From Chara braunii (taxonomy: Eukaryota; Streptophyta; Charophyceae; Charales; Characeae), in contig BFEA01000520.1 of assembly GCA_003427395.1 (NCBI GenBank), positions 809,046 to 873,045 on the forward strand: 64,000 bases of DNA, read 5' to 3'. The position numbers and the translations under genes were made by a program. The notes beneath the pieces were generated by a model. The model was not told the DNA's origin, searched no databases, and was given only the letters and a program-made list of their open reading frames with translations. Shown here in pieces: positions 36,073-48,284 of the stretch (position 1 is the stretch's first letter; every line of letters begins with the position of its first letter).

Positions 36073-36858
36073 GTGGCCTGGTATTGTGCAGGAAGGGGAA
36101 AGATGACTAGAAAGGAAAGGATGATGGAATACACCTTCAAGGGTTGGGAACCAAGGCGATTCAGAGGAGGAATAAAAATGCCTATACTGACAGAAAACGA
36201 GTGGAGGGGGACCACGTGCGACTGGGTTGGGTTTGAGGTTGCCCGGAAACTATCATATGTATGGATAGAGCGGATTTGGAACCCGGTAAGGAAAGAGGAA
36301 GGCTGGGATGAGATAGCGGAGGACAATGTATAATCAGTCGGGACGGTCGTCCTTTCCGAAGACGGGTAAAACCTATTCTGCACTATGTTAGCAATCAGAC
36401 GGGATCCACTGTGGCTTCTAGGGGATGAAATGGCGCGAACCCGAAAAGAAGGCAAGAGGTTCGCCAACGAGGGATGTGACGAAGTAAGTAGTAAAGTTGT
36501 GATGGAAGGATGGAAGGAACTCAAGCCCCCCAGCCTACAAACAACGGTCTGGGTACCTGAGTTCGCAGCCGAGTGGTTTGGGGGTTTTTAGCACATTTTA
36601 GAAGTAGTCGACTCCATAAGAGAAGTGCATATAGAGTGTGTCTGGCTGACTGAGGAGTTCTATAGGATCTCGTGAAAGTATGGGCCCTTCTACGGAGACA
36701 AAGCCGGGGAGATCCTCACCGTCCTAAGGATGGGCAAGTATGACCGCTTAGAGGTAGACGCGGAGGCTTGGGACGCCATAGTCAGCCGAGAGGCGGCGGC
36801 CACTCCGTCCTACGTGGACAATGTTTTTAAACTGTTCGAAGTACCATGGTTCGATTAA
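36073..36858 (+). pseudogene. Unknown module, copy 2 (M2)
   Basis: One continuous frame of 262 codons is broken by four stops (TAA 36331-36333, TAA 36367-36369, TAG 36589-36591, TGA 36673-36675). In order it shows DWVGFEVARKLSYVWIERIW, TVVLSEDG, FCTMLAIRRD, WVPEFAAEW, KYGPFYGDKAGEILTVL and ATPSYVDNVFKLFEVPW. These line up with M1, M3 and M4. No frameshift, only nonsense changes, so decay was by point mutation. Confidence 0.55.
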
Positions 36859-37209
36859 AGAGGACCGAGAAATTGAACACTGCAGGGAGGTCGGAGTATG
36901 GAGGATGCATGTGAATTGGGGTGTAACATAAGAGAGGGGCGTGTACATTAGTTAGCAGGGGATGCGAGGGGGTCGAAACAAGGGGGAGATGGCAATAGCT
37001 GGAAAAATGGAAGAAGATTTGTACGTGTATGGGGCAGGGATAGCAGCAAGAACCGGTGTACAATAGGTAGGGAGTGCTGAAGGACTAAAGCACGAAAGAC
37101 ACGGAATCTCGGTGGGTGCAGCAATCGGACCAAGGGAGCAGGAAAGGAGACATTGCAAGATGGTCCGGCGAAGGACATTCTGGGAGGATAGGCCTCGCGG
37201 GATCCTGCC

Positions 37210-37933
37210 ACCAAGAGCATCAGGGGGGAGGTCGAAATGAGCCTGCTAGCAAGAAATGTGGTAAGTAACCCGGTAATGGACTGGGTGGGGGTAAAATTAG
37301 TGGAAGGCACGGTGTACCTAGTAGTAGAGCTGGAATGGCGTGCGAGAGGGGAGTTTGGACCTCCCAGGGCGCGTACATGCGACAGGATCCTTACACCTGT
37401 CGGGAGAAGGTTGGCGGACCTTTGGGATTGCCTTGGCTTCCGGGGATGACCCCGTACGAATGTTCGAAGGGGCATGGCAAATAACCTGGTGAGAGGGGTT
37501 TAAGTTCGCAAATCCCGAGCGAGATGATGTGACGGCTGAGGTAAAAATCGCCATGGCAGGGGTCTTTAGTTTGCCGAACGAGGTCGTACGAATGAGTCAA
37601 CCGCCCTTCTTACTAAGACAAATGGAAGGTGTAGAGCGAGTGGAGCTGGCGGTAGCTGTCGTAACTAGGCTAAATTTTGATGAAGCATTAATGTATCGGG
37701 AATACTACCCGGCCTTCTTAGAGATGGGGCCTTTTGAAGACGAACAAGGGCACGAGGTGCTTTGCATACTACGGGCAGCAGTAAATACTAGGCCAGGGAT
37801 TCCGCAAATAAGTGATGAGGCCATGTGGGGAGTCATCAGGCGGGAAGTAGGCCGGGGCGTGACCTACATAGATGACCTATACCGGTTGTACGAGCAGCCA
37901 TCAGAGGTTGCTCCTGGGGATATGGAGGGATAG
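37210..37933 (+). pseudogene. Unknown module, copy 3 (M3)
   Basis: The N-terminal frame (to 37449) carries DWVGVKLVEGTVYLVVELEW, close to M2. After a frameshift near 37437 the second frame runs GDDPVRMFEGAWQITW, a TGA (37490-37492), then FKFANPERDDVTAEVKIA, QPPFLLRQM, the signature EMGPFEDEQGHEVLCIL, and GVTYIDDLYRLYEQPSE. The stop follows at 37933. 36859-37209 between M2 and M3 shows nothing I recognise. Confidence 0.55.
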
Positions 37934-38139
37934 CCGAGACCAAAAACGAAGAATGAGAACCTAAAGGGTAAGGGGACAGTAGGTGGTCGTTTGTTGAGGA
38001 TCGGCCGTAACCCTTTCTATGTGGACTATGTAGGGAATCGCCAAGATAACAATGGCAGCAAGACGTGTGCGAATGGAATGCCAGCCCCGGTACCCCGGAC
38101 AACCCTGGAATAACGGCGGGCGATAGGAAGTGTCTCTCC

Positions 38140-38843
38140 CATCGAATTCCAATTTTCAGGGATTCGACGTAGAATAGCTGGCTGTGACTCTAGGGAGAGA
38201 CAATGCCTTCATGTTGGTGGAATGTCGGTGGACGGGGATGCGACTCAACCGAGGGCCTGGGGATGACTTGTTCTCTAATCCAGGGGTAACAGGGATCCTA
38301 TCCCTACCCGAGACTGGCTGACACTTGCTGGGGATAGGAATAGCGCAAAGCAACGAGCTGGCTCCCGTCTTTCGAAGGACGGCCCAGGTATTGACGCGGA
38401 TAGGACAATCAGTCAGGGGTAGAAGAAACGTGGATTTGCTTACCAGGGTGGAAATGGGGGGTTGGAGGGGGTTCAGGGCACCCACCACACCGCTGAGGTG
38501 TCGAGTCTCCCGATTTCTGATAAACCTCATTTTCGGGAGCCTCGCAAGGGCACAAGCGCTGGCCGACTCGGCGATAGTCTCGGTAGACCACTTCCCCTTT
38601 CAGACCATCAGAATGTTCTACGATGTTTCTGTGGAACATGGGCCGTTCAGGGGAAACAGGGCCCACGAGTTACTGGAAGTCATCCATATCCTGATATTTT
38701 GGTTACCACGGTTAGCTTGGATGGAATACGAACACATAGTCATAAGAGAAATCGAGATAGGAGAGAGTTATTTAGCGGGGGTGGCTCAACTATTCGAGGA
38801 GCCTACCGAACCGGAAGGGCCACGAGGGCGAGAACGGGACTAG
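38140..38843 (+). pseudogene. Unknown module, copy 4 (M4)
   Basis: A single frame from about 38140 to 38843 with TAG at 38175-38177 and TGA at 38319-38321. In order: LAVTLGRDNAFMLVECRW, GILSLPETG, GIGIAQSNELAPVF, RVSRFLINLIFG, the signature EHGPFRGNRAHELLEVI, and GESYLAGVAQLFEEPTEPE. It is the least damaged of the four copies. Start-to-start spacing of the modules is 0.8-1.1 kb. 38844-39299 has short open stretches but nothing I can name. Confidence 0.55.
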
Positions 38844-39299
38844 CCTCCGGGGACGGGCTAATAGGGAAAATTAAGTATAAGTCCACCGATGAAAATGAGG
38901 AAGGGCCTCGGACCCGGACGATCAAAAACCGCTAAAGAATAAAAGGGGGAGCGTAGACTCCTAATAGCCATGACCCTGAAGGTCGGAAAGGGGAATACTG
39001 CTCGAGAAACTTTCCTTAGCAGAATGCCTAACCCGGACTCCTACGCACCGGCCCAACGGGACAAGGGCGCTTTAAACGAGCCTGTAATATAGGAAACTAA
39101 ATCACGCCCTTAGCTCGGCAGGGCACTTGGGTCAGTCGTGGCTCCTGCTTAGGGAAGCAATCAGGAAACAGAAATAGAGAGAAGGTTATTTCCCGAATAA
39201 AGATAAGCCAACGAAGCCGGAACCTAGGGAACCTAAATGCCTCATGTTGCGTGTGTCCTGGGGAATTCTTTGGTTTATGCAGAACTAGGCAAAATTACA

Positions 39300-40465
39300 A
39301 TGGAGGATGAGACGGGTAACCATCAGAGCGAAGGAGGACCAGGCTTAGGAGGCAGTGCCGTATAAAGCGAAGAGGGGCAGAAAGACAGAGAATCGATAAA
39401 TCTAGATGGTACCAAAGGGAACCGGAAGGAAATCTCCTCAGGGGAAAACTCGGGGAAAGTCGGGGAAAGAAGGCAAGGGACTCAGGAAACCAAGGAGGAC
39501 AGAAATAAGGATAGGACAAGCCCCCAGAATTCAGAGGGAGCTGTGTCTAAGAAAGTAAGGGTCACGGATGCTAGGCACAAACTAGGAGAGATAGAAAAAA
39601 GCACCGCGGAGTACAAGGCAAGATTGATCGAGGAAATGATGACTGGGAACGAAGAAGGCCCTCTGCAGGAAGAACCACGGGATGAACGGAGGACCGACCG
39701 AGACGGAATTGGGTAAGGGGATAAGGGCAGTGACCGTGGGGGAACACCGAGCAAAAGAAGGAAGAGAGAGAGAACTCTCCGGGGATGGAAGCAGAGAAAG
39801 CTACGAACCCACCAGCCATAGATAGTAGGGCTAGCCGTTTGCCGACCACGCCGGCAGTAACGCGAGGATGTGAAGGACTTTAGAGCCTTAGGGAGAGGGT
39901 GTTGGGATGGTTCGTCCCGGAAGGAACTGCAAAGACTAGGGAGGGACAGAAGACCGACAAGGAAGGACCGGATACCAGTATGGCAGGCGAGGCCAGTAAC
40001 TCCGAAGGCGGCCTTAGGAAGATAGTATCATCCCTCGTGTGAGCACTGAACAAAAATCAAGGCTACCTAGCGGACAACAAGAAAAAGTTGACGTTTGATG
40101 GGGCAAACATCACGGAATTCCTGATAGATTACGAGAATCTGGTCACATTGTTGAAATGGACCGAAGAAGGAAAGATGGACCACCTGGGGCAGCATGTGTC
40201 CTTGAGCTTGGGGCGGGACATAATGGTCATCGTAGCCGCGAGTCGATCCAGGAAAGAAACCCAGGATGTGATGATGAGGAAATACCTGGCAGCGGAAAAA
40301 ATGGCTACGGAAGCCGATTTAGCGGCAGTTGAACGGAAGAACTTCGCAACGTACATGGACTTCGTCCGGGAGTTTACTCTTATAGCACTAAGGATCCCCG
40401 GGGTCACGAACCAGATAATGAGCAAATACTTCCTCAGGCAGTTGGTCGAGTACAAGAGAGGTTAG
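39300..40465 (+). pseudogene. gag: Ty3-type retrotransposon gag, broken and truncated
   Basis: An ATG at 39300 opens a highly charged N-terminal region (TAA at 39363-39365, then open to 39716). It contains RVTDARHKLGEIEKSTAEYK and EEPRDERRTDRDG. After at least one frameshift a 126-codon frame (40088-40465) gives the capsid-like core: LTFDGANITEFLIDYENL, KMDHLGQHVSLSLGRDIM, FATYMDFVREFTLIALRI and MSKYFLRQLVEY. This matches gag proteins I associate with Chara Ty3-type elements. That is recognition from memory, not a search. Gag forms the particle that packages element RNA in the cytoplasm. The frame ends where a longer gag would continue. No zinc knuckle and no pol follow, so the 3' part has been deleted. 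Confidence 0.7.
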
Positions 40466-40824
40466 GGAACCTATGGGTTAAGGGGCGTGAAGAACACTCC
40501 TTCCCTAAGAGCCTAATCCAACTGAGTCATGAATGAGTCCGAGAATAGCCGAGATCTGAGTCATCGGAACGAGTGAAAAGAAGAGGGGGCGCCCCTGTCT
40601 TTTGCTATGGTTGAACGACCGGGTGGGCTAATGCTGCTTGGGGTCGCAAGCCCCAACTCGAGTACTAGACGCTAAGTCGGATGTATGCATGGATAATACA
40701 TTGTAGTGAGAAATGGACAAAGGGAGCTGCAAGCATAAAAATTGAAAAATAGATGGCCACCTTCTAACCTCCAAGACAGAAATGAGATCCGAGTCCTCGA
40801 GGCCCACCCCCTCGGACGCTAACA

Positions 40825-41022
40825 TTGAGAATGGAAAGGAATGACCCTAACCAGGTTGTTCGACTTGAGAATGAAAAAGAATGGCCCTAACCAGGCTATT
40901 CGACTTGAGAATGGAAAGGAATGACTCTAACCAGGCTGTTCGACTTGAGAATGGAAAAGAATGACCCTAACCAGGTTGTTCAACTTGAGAATGAAAAAGA
41001 ACGACCCTAACCAGGTTGTTCG
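40825..41022 (+). repeat. 40 bp tandem repeat, about five copies
   Basis: The unit contains TTGAGAATGGAAAGGAATGA, then CCCTAACCAGG(T/C)TGTTCGAC. It lies in the internal region downstream of gag. 40466-40824 shows no gene. Confidence 0.9.
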
Positions 41023-41161
41023 GGAATGGCCCCTGATAAGGGTCATTCCTTTTGAAATAGGCACTGGGGTCCCCTGCATAATCGATTGAGAAATGTTGAT
41101 TGAGAAAGGATGATTGAGAATGAGCTCGAATGAGCAATGAGAGATGAAAAATACCAGTGAA

Positions 41162-41381
41162 TCGGTCATTGAAATAGCCAATGGGATGGATGAAAGAGAT
41201 GGAAAAGGCCGGTGGGTCGGTCATTGAAATAGCCAATGGGATGGGTGAAAGAGATGGAAAAGGCCGGTGGGTCGGTCATTGAAATAGCCAATGGGATGGA
41301 TGAAAGAGATGGAAAAGGCCGGTGGGTCAGTCATTGAAATAGCCAAGAGGATGGATGGAAGAGAATGAGAAGGGCAGGATA
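41162..41381 (+). repeat. 55 bp tandem repeat, four copies
   Basis: TCGGTCATTGAAATAGCCAA starts at 41162, 41217, 41272 and (TCAG variant) 41327. 41382-42540 shows no gene I can support. Confidence 0.9.
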
Positions 41382-42543
41382 AAGAAGACCGAGACTTAAA
41401 GTCAAGAAGGCCAGGGACCGTTGGGACGGTCACAAGGATTGGGTATTGAGGAATGAGAGAGTTGAGGATTGAATGGGCCGAAGAGTCGGTCTTGAGAAAT
41501 GACTATTGAAAGAAGGACCACCAGATCGCCCATGTGGGTGACCTTGTTGATGAGAGGTTGTCAGACCAGCCATGAGAATCAGCCTTGGAAATAACATGGG
41601 ATAGAGTGTTTGAGAATTGGATATTGCATTGCGTAGTCAGGGGACCCTAGACAACTTGATGTAAGGTCGTCGGGCCGATCATGGAAATAGCAAGAGATTG
41701 AGTTTTCTTTTTTCTTCTAGTCTCGGGTCTCAACATAAAGGGGATAGCAATGCTTACATCACGACCCCAAGACCTCTACCTGTTAAGGGAAAAGTCTCAG
41801 CGCGACCTGCTCCTCATAAGAAGGAATAAGGGTTGAAGGACCAAAGCACCTTTCTCTTTGAATGATGACGGTCATCCGGAACTAACCCTGACAACAAGCT
41901 CTAGTCGGGGAGTTCTAACTGCGCCTCTTGTTGAAACCCTAAACGTCAAGGGTGTGGAGCCAAACGGGCGAGAGAGCCATTCTTTTTCCTAAGTCTTATT
42001 TTTTCTTCCCAACCACATGCCATGCCGTGGAAGGGCGACACGACCGTTTGGAACGGACCATGGCTACTCGCATTAAGTTGAGCAGCACTGTCCATAGGGA
42101 GGAATCGGGCGTGGTACCGGGTGGAAGCCGCAACCACCACAGAGCGAGTGACACCGCCCTGCCGAATCATTACAACCGTTCTAGGACTAACCGCGAGGTC
42201 TTCGTAACTGCACTCGCAAACTAATTGAGAGTCGCAACTCTCTTGAAAGGAAGAGACCGGATCCAAGAAAACACCACTCGGGAGGAACAATTCGCGAGAA
42301 AGCCCTTACGGCAAGGCGGGGTCCTGGGAGGTTTTGGACTGGACCTACCTGCCAGATGTGAGGAGGCACCTCAGTGATGACGCCAGTCTCGTAAGCGGCA
42401 AAAGGTCGGACAAAGTAGGGGATGAGGTGAGTTATGAGCAAGGGGAGGACTGATCACCCTTCCTTTTTGGGGCTGATGGGCCGACATCCGTCTACTCAGT
42501 TGGTGAGCCAAGGTCTACGTATCTCCGAGTGAGAACTAGTCGT

Positions 42544-42578
42544 GCGATGGGGACATCGCATTTTGAGTGGGGGAAAGG
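42544..42578 (+). promoter_or_regulatory. Inner polypurine-tract-like duplicate
   Basis: GCGATGGGGACATCGC followed by GAGTGGGGGAAAGG closely resembles the sequence before the 3' LTR (44021-44052). It suggests a duplicated PPT region, or the relic of an older 3' end, 1.5 kb upstream. Confidence 0.4.
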
Positions 42579-42629
42579 TGTACCATCTACCGATGAAAAA
42601 CCGTGCAAAAGAGAAGGTTACCATGAGCT

Positions 42630-43215
42630 CAAGAAATTGTGTAATTGACTTTGCGCAGGCTTGGGAAAAGGTCTGGCAAGATGTCCAGAAAAGAAATGGA
42701 TGAGTAATTGATTTTGCACAAGCTTGAGAAAGGGTCTGGCAAGATGTCCAGAAGAAAGAAATTGATGAGTCATTGACTTTGCGCAGGCTTGAGAAAAGGC
42801 CTGGCAAGATGTCCAGAAGAGAAACGGATGAGTAATTGACTTTGCGCATGCTTGAGAAAAGGCCAGGCAAGACGTCCAAAAGAAAAATGCTTGTATAATT
42901 GAGCTTGCGCAGGCTTGAGAAAAGGCCTGGCAAGCTGTTTAGAAGAAAAAAGCTTGTGTAATTGACTTTGCATGGGCTTGGGAAAAGGTTTGGCAAAGAT
43001 GTCCAGAAGGGAAATGAATGAGTAATTGACTTTGCGTGGGCTTGAGAGAAGGTCTGGCAAGAAGGCCAGAAGAGAAAGATGTGTAATTGGGTTTTGTGTA
43101 AGCCTAAGGAAAGGCTTGACAAGACGCCAGCAAGAGAGATATATGTGTAATGGACTTTGCATTAGTATGAAAAGGGTTTGGCAAGATGCCAGAAGGAAGA
43201 TGCAAATGAAATGGA
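42630..43215 (+). repeat. About 63 bp tandem repeat, nine to ten copies
   Basis: The unit has TAATTGACTTTGCGCAGGCT, then TGAGAAAAGG, then CTGGCAAGATGTCCAGAAG. It degenerates to the right. The minus-strand Ser/Phe/Leu frames are repeat translations. Confidence 0.9.
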
Positions 43216-43538
43216 CTAAGTGACAAGCAATTTTTAGATTGGGTACAATAAAAGTCGAATGAGGGTGAAGTGTATGCGAAATTGGCAGGGCTAGAGAAAA
43301 CTGAGCAAAAAGACATGGGAAAACGAAATATGAATTTGGCAAAGCATAAGATTGGGGAAAAAATGACGGGAGGGGTGGATTGCACGGGCCGAAAAGCCAA
43401 GAAGAAAAGGCATTAAGGGTGATGGAAGCTGGAAAAGGGACCTAGTTGGCAAGGGATGGAAGGAGGATCAGCCAAAGGGTGTCTGAGATGGCAATACTCG
43501 AAGGAGAAGCAGGGGCAGCGAAAGGAGGAAAACTGGAA

Positions 43539-43825
43539 AAGGTTTTGATGTACTACGGGTGATGAATGAGACGAAAGGGGTTTTGATATTCTGAGGGTGA
43601 TGAACGAGACGGAAGGGGTTTTTATGTACTACGGGTGATGAATGAGACGAAAGGGGTTTTGATGCTTTGAGGGTGATGAACGAGACGAAAGGGGTTTTGA
43701 TGCTCTGAGGGTGATGAACGAGACGAAGGGGGGTTTGATGCTTTGAGGGTGATGAACGAGACGAAAAGAGTTTGATGTACTACGGGTGATGAATGAGACA
43801 AATGAGGTTTTGATGTATTACGATG
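43539..43825 (+). repeat. About 39 bp tandem repeat, about seven copies
   Basis: The unit is GGGTTTTGATG, then (CT/TAC)..GGGTGATGAA(C/T)GAGACG. The last copy is shortened. Confidence 0.85.
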
Positions 43826-44020
43826 AATGAGGCGTGAAAAACCTAAAGGACAAAGAAAGCTTGACCCTATACACCTCTCCCCATTCAAAAACCGGAAACT
43901 AGAAGAAAACTGAGAAAGGAGCAAGAAAAGACAAAATGGACCCTGGCAACTAACTACCTATAACATCTCCTCCTCCTCTCCCGTCTATCCTTCCAAAATG
44001 CACTGACAAGAGATTGGTGC

Positions 44021-44052
44021 GCGATGAGGACATCGTGAATGAGTGGGGGGAA
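44021..44052 (+). promoter_or_regulatory. Polypurine tract before the 3' LTR
   Basis: GAGTGGGGGGAATG abuts TGTCGGGACT at 44053, preceded by GCGATGAGGACATCG. A purine run here primes plus-strand DNA synthesis in LTR retroelements. Confidence 0.6.
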
Positions 44053-45321
44053 TGTGTCGGGACTGGTGAGTCCCGAATAACTTCCCATCACTCGAGAGAC
44101 TGAATATGGACGAACTGTGCACAACACAGAAATCTTGAGTGAGGTGGCAGGAGAGAGAAAAGACAAAGGATTAGGCCACAGAAGGGAGTGATATCCTGGG
44201 GTGAAAACCACAGGAGGAGAAAAACCAGCAACGACACAAGAATAAGCGCAGGAGCAGGGGCATATAAGACGTAGCATGAGGCCGGGAGGGCCGTTGGAAT
44301 GCAATAAAGACTAAGGCCAAAGGGCCCTTGTACCAGCAAATGCAACACGGCAGCGATAAAAAGAATGAGGACGTCGAGAGATGGATGACCTCGGGGCCGT
44401 GGGAAGCTAGAGAATGAGGGGCCAACGTGGGGGCCACTTACGGGAGCCTCAGAGCGGAGACCCACGACCAAAGAAATCGGCGCGCACAAGGCGCAAGAAA
44501 AGACAAGGGACAGGGGTCGCCATGGGGCGGCAAAATGCCCAATGGACGTGGGACACCTCGGGGAAAGGCAACCGGGGCTACGTGGGACTAAGTAAAAATA
44601 ATGGCATCCGGGGTGAAATGTGTCGAGGACCACCGGCGGGACTAAGTGTCGGGGACCACCGGCGGGACTACGTGTCGGGGACCACCGGCGGGACTAAGTA
44701 CCGGGGACCACCGACGGGACAAGTGGCGGGGACATGTGAAAGTCCCAAGAAGAAACGACGGCACCGCATGAGGGAAAATAATGAGGGCAAGTTGCACCGA
44801 CAAGATCGACATCTTGACGACAAAGAATATTAGCACCTCTACTGCAAGCGATAGTGGTAGCAAACAGCACAAGGCCAAAAGGGAAAAGAAAAAGTAAAAA
44901 AAACTGAAGTGGGAAGCATGGGAGCAATCCGAAAAATCTCGGATTAGCCTCCCTCAAGAAAATGGAGTCAAATGAGACCCCGTGTGAAAAATAGGCCTCC
45001 GGGTGAAAATCGGAGTAGGAGGGGCCATTATGAGAAAAAGACAGGAGTGAGAGGAAACTCCCATGGGCATGAGAAGGCCATTATTGCAGTCCGAGATATA
45101 ACGGACTGCACCTTGGGCATAGGAAGGGCCAAAACTAAGAGGAAGGGGCTAGAAAAGGGCCTTAACAGCCACTTGACACTTGGCATGCTAGAAAAAAGAG
45201 AGAAAAAAAAGAAAATGTGAGAGAATAAGACAAAAAGAGTGAGAGGGAGTGAGTGAGTTGACCGCCAGTAGGGGCTGCCACAAGTAGGGGCTGGCAGGTC
45301 CCTACTGTCCAAGAAAGGAGG

Positions 45322-45359
<38 letters not shown>

Positions 45360-46539
45360 GAGAAAAGAAAAGAAAAGAGAAAAATGCCTTAACGGTAAAA
45401 AACGACCACTTGGGGAGATTCATCCATGATCAGATTCATTCTGGAATATGGCGGTTACAAAGGACTTGGATTTTCTTTGATTTTTGCACAGAAAATCAAA
45501 GAAAATCAAGGCCCTATGCAACCGAAATAAAACGGATTACATGCATGAGGAGAAACACATGTTTTATGTGCATCCGGAGCCAAAATCGAGCCCGGATGCA
45601 CTTAGAAATTTAACGCTTCATTCTCTTTTAGCATGGGGCAAGGTGTGGGGCTGTGGGACTAGAAAGATGGCCATGACTGCAGTCTGAGAAGTAACGGACT
45701 GCATGGGGGTGCTTAGGCTAAGGGAAAACGAGTCACGGCAAGCCCGGAAGGCTAGAAAACTGCAATTTCGGCATGAGGCAAGTGGAGACGGTAAATGGCA
45801 ACAGTGAGATGAGATCTCACGGCCTAGAAAAATCAGCATACATTACAAGATGATGAGACCACTAAGGGCAAGGGGCCCCAAAAATAAAAATGGGACACCA
45901 TCCGGAATGTTCTCGGGGACCAAGTGGGTCCAAATAATAAAAGTCGGAAAACGTGACGCGCGTCGGCGGCACCGCTGTCGAGCGCATCAGTCCGGCACCG
46001 CATGTGGCAGCGCGGGACCCTCTTAGCCGCGTCACGCAAGAGTTGGACCAACCCCATTACGAACACACAAAAGGAGCTTCCTTAGGCCGCTCCCGCCAAG
46101 TGCGCCAACCATACCTCTTGTGAGCCCCTACGACAGGATAGGGCCTACGCGAGGCACAACTTACCTCCACCTTACGAGAGCTGTCACCTCCCTTCGGTGG
46201 TCGTATCCCCGCCGACCTACCAGTTCACAGTACGAAAGCTAATCAGTTGCAATCGCAGAGGTGGACCAGCTGAGGACGTTTCTCGTTTGTTGTGACATAG
46301 GGGGTACGCGCGGTAGTACGCCTATCGGGCCCACACTCGAACCGACATCTTGTGGGGCCGAAGTCCCAAGCGAGGCTCATCGTCGGTCAACTAGGACTCA
46401 TTCTACACACCACGCGCACACCACTCTACGAACAGAAAAGAAAAAGAGAACACACACACATACACACGAAATGACACAACACAAACAACGCGACAACGCT
46501 CCTAGCCCCTCGATAACCATCCCATAACTCCTTGATGCG

Positions 46540-47520
46540 AAAATCGGATAGGCGTCGCGCGCGAGGTTTAGTATAAAACCGCGCGGACGCAGGGCTTACT
46601 CATATCGACTCGCAATGCAAGCGCACGCAGGCAGTTGCAATGATGGCGTGCTATGTAGTACCCATTCTCATGCGGCTTGTTAATCTCGAGGGTCGCCTTC
46701 GACACCCAAGTGTCGGCTGACACGCGCCTTGAGGGTTAATCTCTTGACGCTGGACAACCGCCATGTGCGGTTGAAGACCACACACCCTCTTCTGCACCTT
46801 ATGCAGAGCGGGTGGTACACAGGTCCGTACCTGTGGTGGCAGTCGTTTCTTGCTGCCCTGGAGGTGAAATCCACTCCGGGCCTGGACAAAAGTCAAGGGG
46901 TTTGACTTTGACGGCTGCCACGGACTCGAACGTCCAACCATAAAAATCTCTAAGGAGCAAAGGATAAGGAATAGGCCAAAGGTTCCCTTATTCCCAAAAG
47001 AAGTCATGATCTTGGGGTACCCTCCCTTTTTCCGGTGGTGTCAGCGGCCTATAATAATCCCAAGCGTTTGTGCATATGTGTGAGTCCTTTTGATCCCATA
47101 ACCTTTACACACTAGGGCGGTGGAACGTCGCGCGCAAGATTCCAGTATAAAGCCGCGTGGCCGCAGGCCAGTCCCGTACCAACCAACGATGTCAGTCATA
47201 CGTGGTAATTGCGGCTCCGGCCTCGCGATATTGAGTGGCTGAAGGAATATATCGTGAGGGGTCACCCCTCATGATACTACCCCTCACGATACAGAATGGG
47301 TGAAGGACACGCCATTCGGTCCCTCGCGACATTTCCGCCTTCCGGGTTGGGTGTCTCGACGGCCAGTGCAGATAGGCTCTGTGCGAGGGAAAGTTCCTCC
47401 CCTGCAGAGTGCAGGGCTTGGGATGTCCTGGACAAGGACCTTGAAACCCGGCCCAGGACCAACGTCCGACTAGGAAACCCCAAGGAGCAAACAAATACAC
47501 GGAAGAGTCTTCCTTATGCC
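46540..47520. repeat. Two diverged copies of a unit of about 580 bp
   Basis: GTCGCGCGCGAGGTTTAGTA (46552) and GTCGCGCGCAAGATTCCAGT (47129) head similar segments with TATAAA(A/G)CCGCG. AAGGAGCAAA occurs at 46953 and 47481. CTGCCCTGGAG/CTGCAGAGTG and CCTGGACAA blocks are shared. 45960-46539 and 47521-48280 show no gene I can support. Confidence 0.5.
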
Positions 47521-48284
47521 ACCCGGTCTTAACCTCTGAGTATGCCTTTAGTACGGAGCCCCTTAGGCCACGCGAACACTGATCATAAGTGCACCTACGC
47601 GTACGCATATAAGGGGGGGATAAGTATGTGTCACTTCTTACAGTCTCAGTGGGGTTCTCCACAACCATATGTATATGTGTGAACGCAGGCAATCAAAATC
47701 ATGAGTCTGAGCCACAAACCTACCTGCAATCACACCAAAGAATCAAACAACAGTCCACGCACTACACGGAGTCAATCCCAACCATCCTCAACACTCATAC
47801 CCCTCGCTTTAGCTATGCAAGCCCCAATCTCCCGTCCAGCTAACCATAATTAAATGCTCAGTACCTTTGTTAAACGGCCATTCAATAAAAGTCTGGGTGA
47901 AACCCTTAACAAACAATAAAACCACCAGGGCTAAAACCTTTTAGGTTGGTGTGGAAGGTGAGCTGGAATTGAGTCGTAGACCAACGAATCGGCAGCCGAC
48001 CTGTTATCAGTGATAACAGAAGGTGATCCTCGTAGGATCGAGCTGAGTCTAGTCAAGATTCTGAATCAACTGATCAAGAGGACCTGTAACACATGACAGA
48101 CCAATCCCCAAGCTAAACTTATAAGTCCTTGAAGGATAATCACGGTCTTTCTCCAAAAACCTGCCTAGCTAACTAAGCCTAAGTTTATCCTTAAGCAGTG
48201 CCGAAAGCAAAGGTAGACATTGACAGAGTCTTCCCTATACAGCGTGGATCGTCAGAATTGCCACTTGTCAAAATACAATCTATC

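Noticed and set aside
42496-43400. Minus-strand frames of 190-208 codons (Ser/Phe/Leu-rich)
   Set aside because: They follow the 63 bp tandem repeat; the apparent peptide repeat is the minisatellite period.
46651-47007. 118-codon minus-strand frame
   Set aside because: Lies in a 580 bp duplicated non-coding-looking unit and is not conserved in frame in the second copy.
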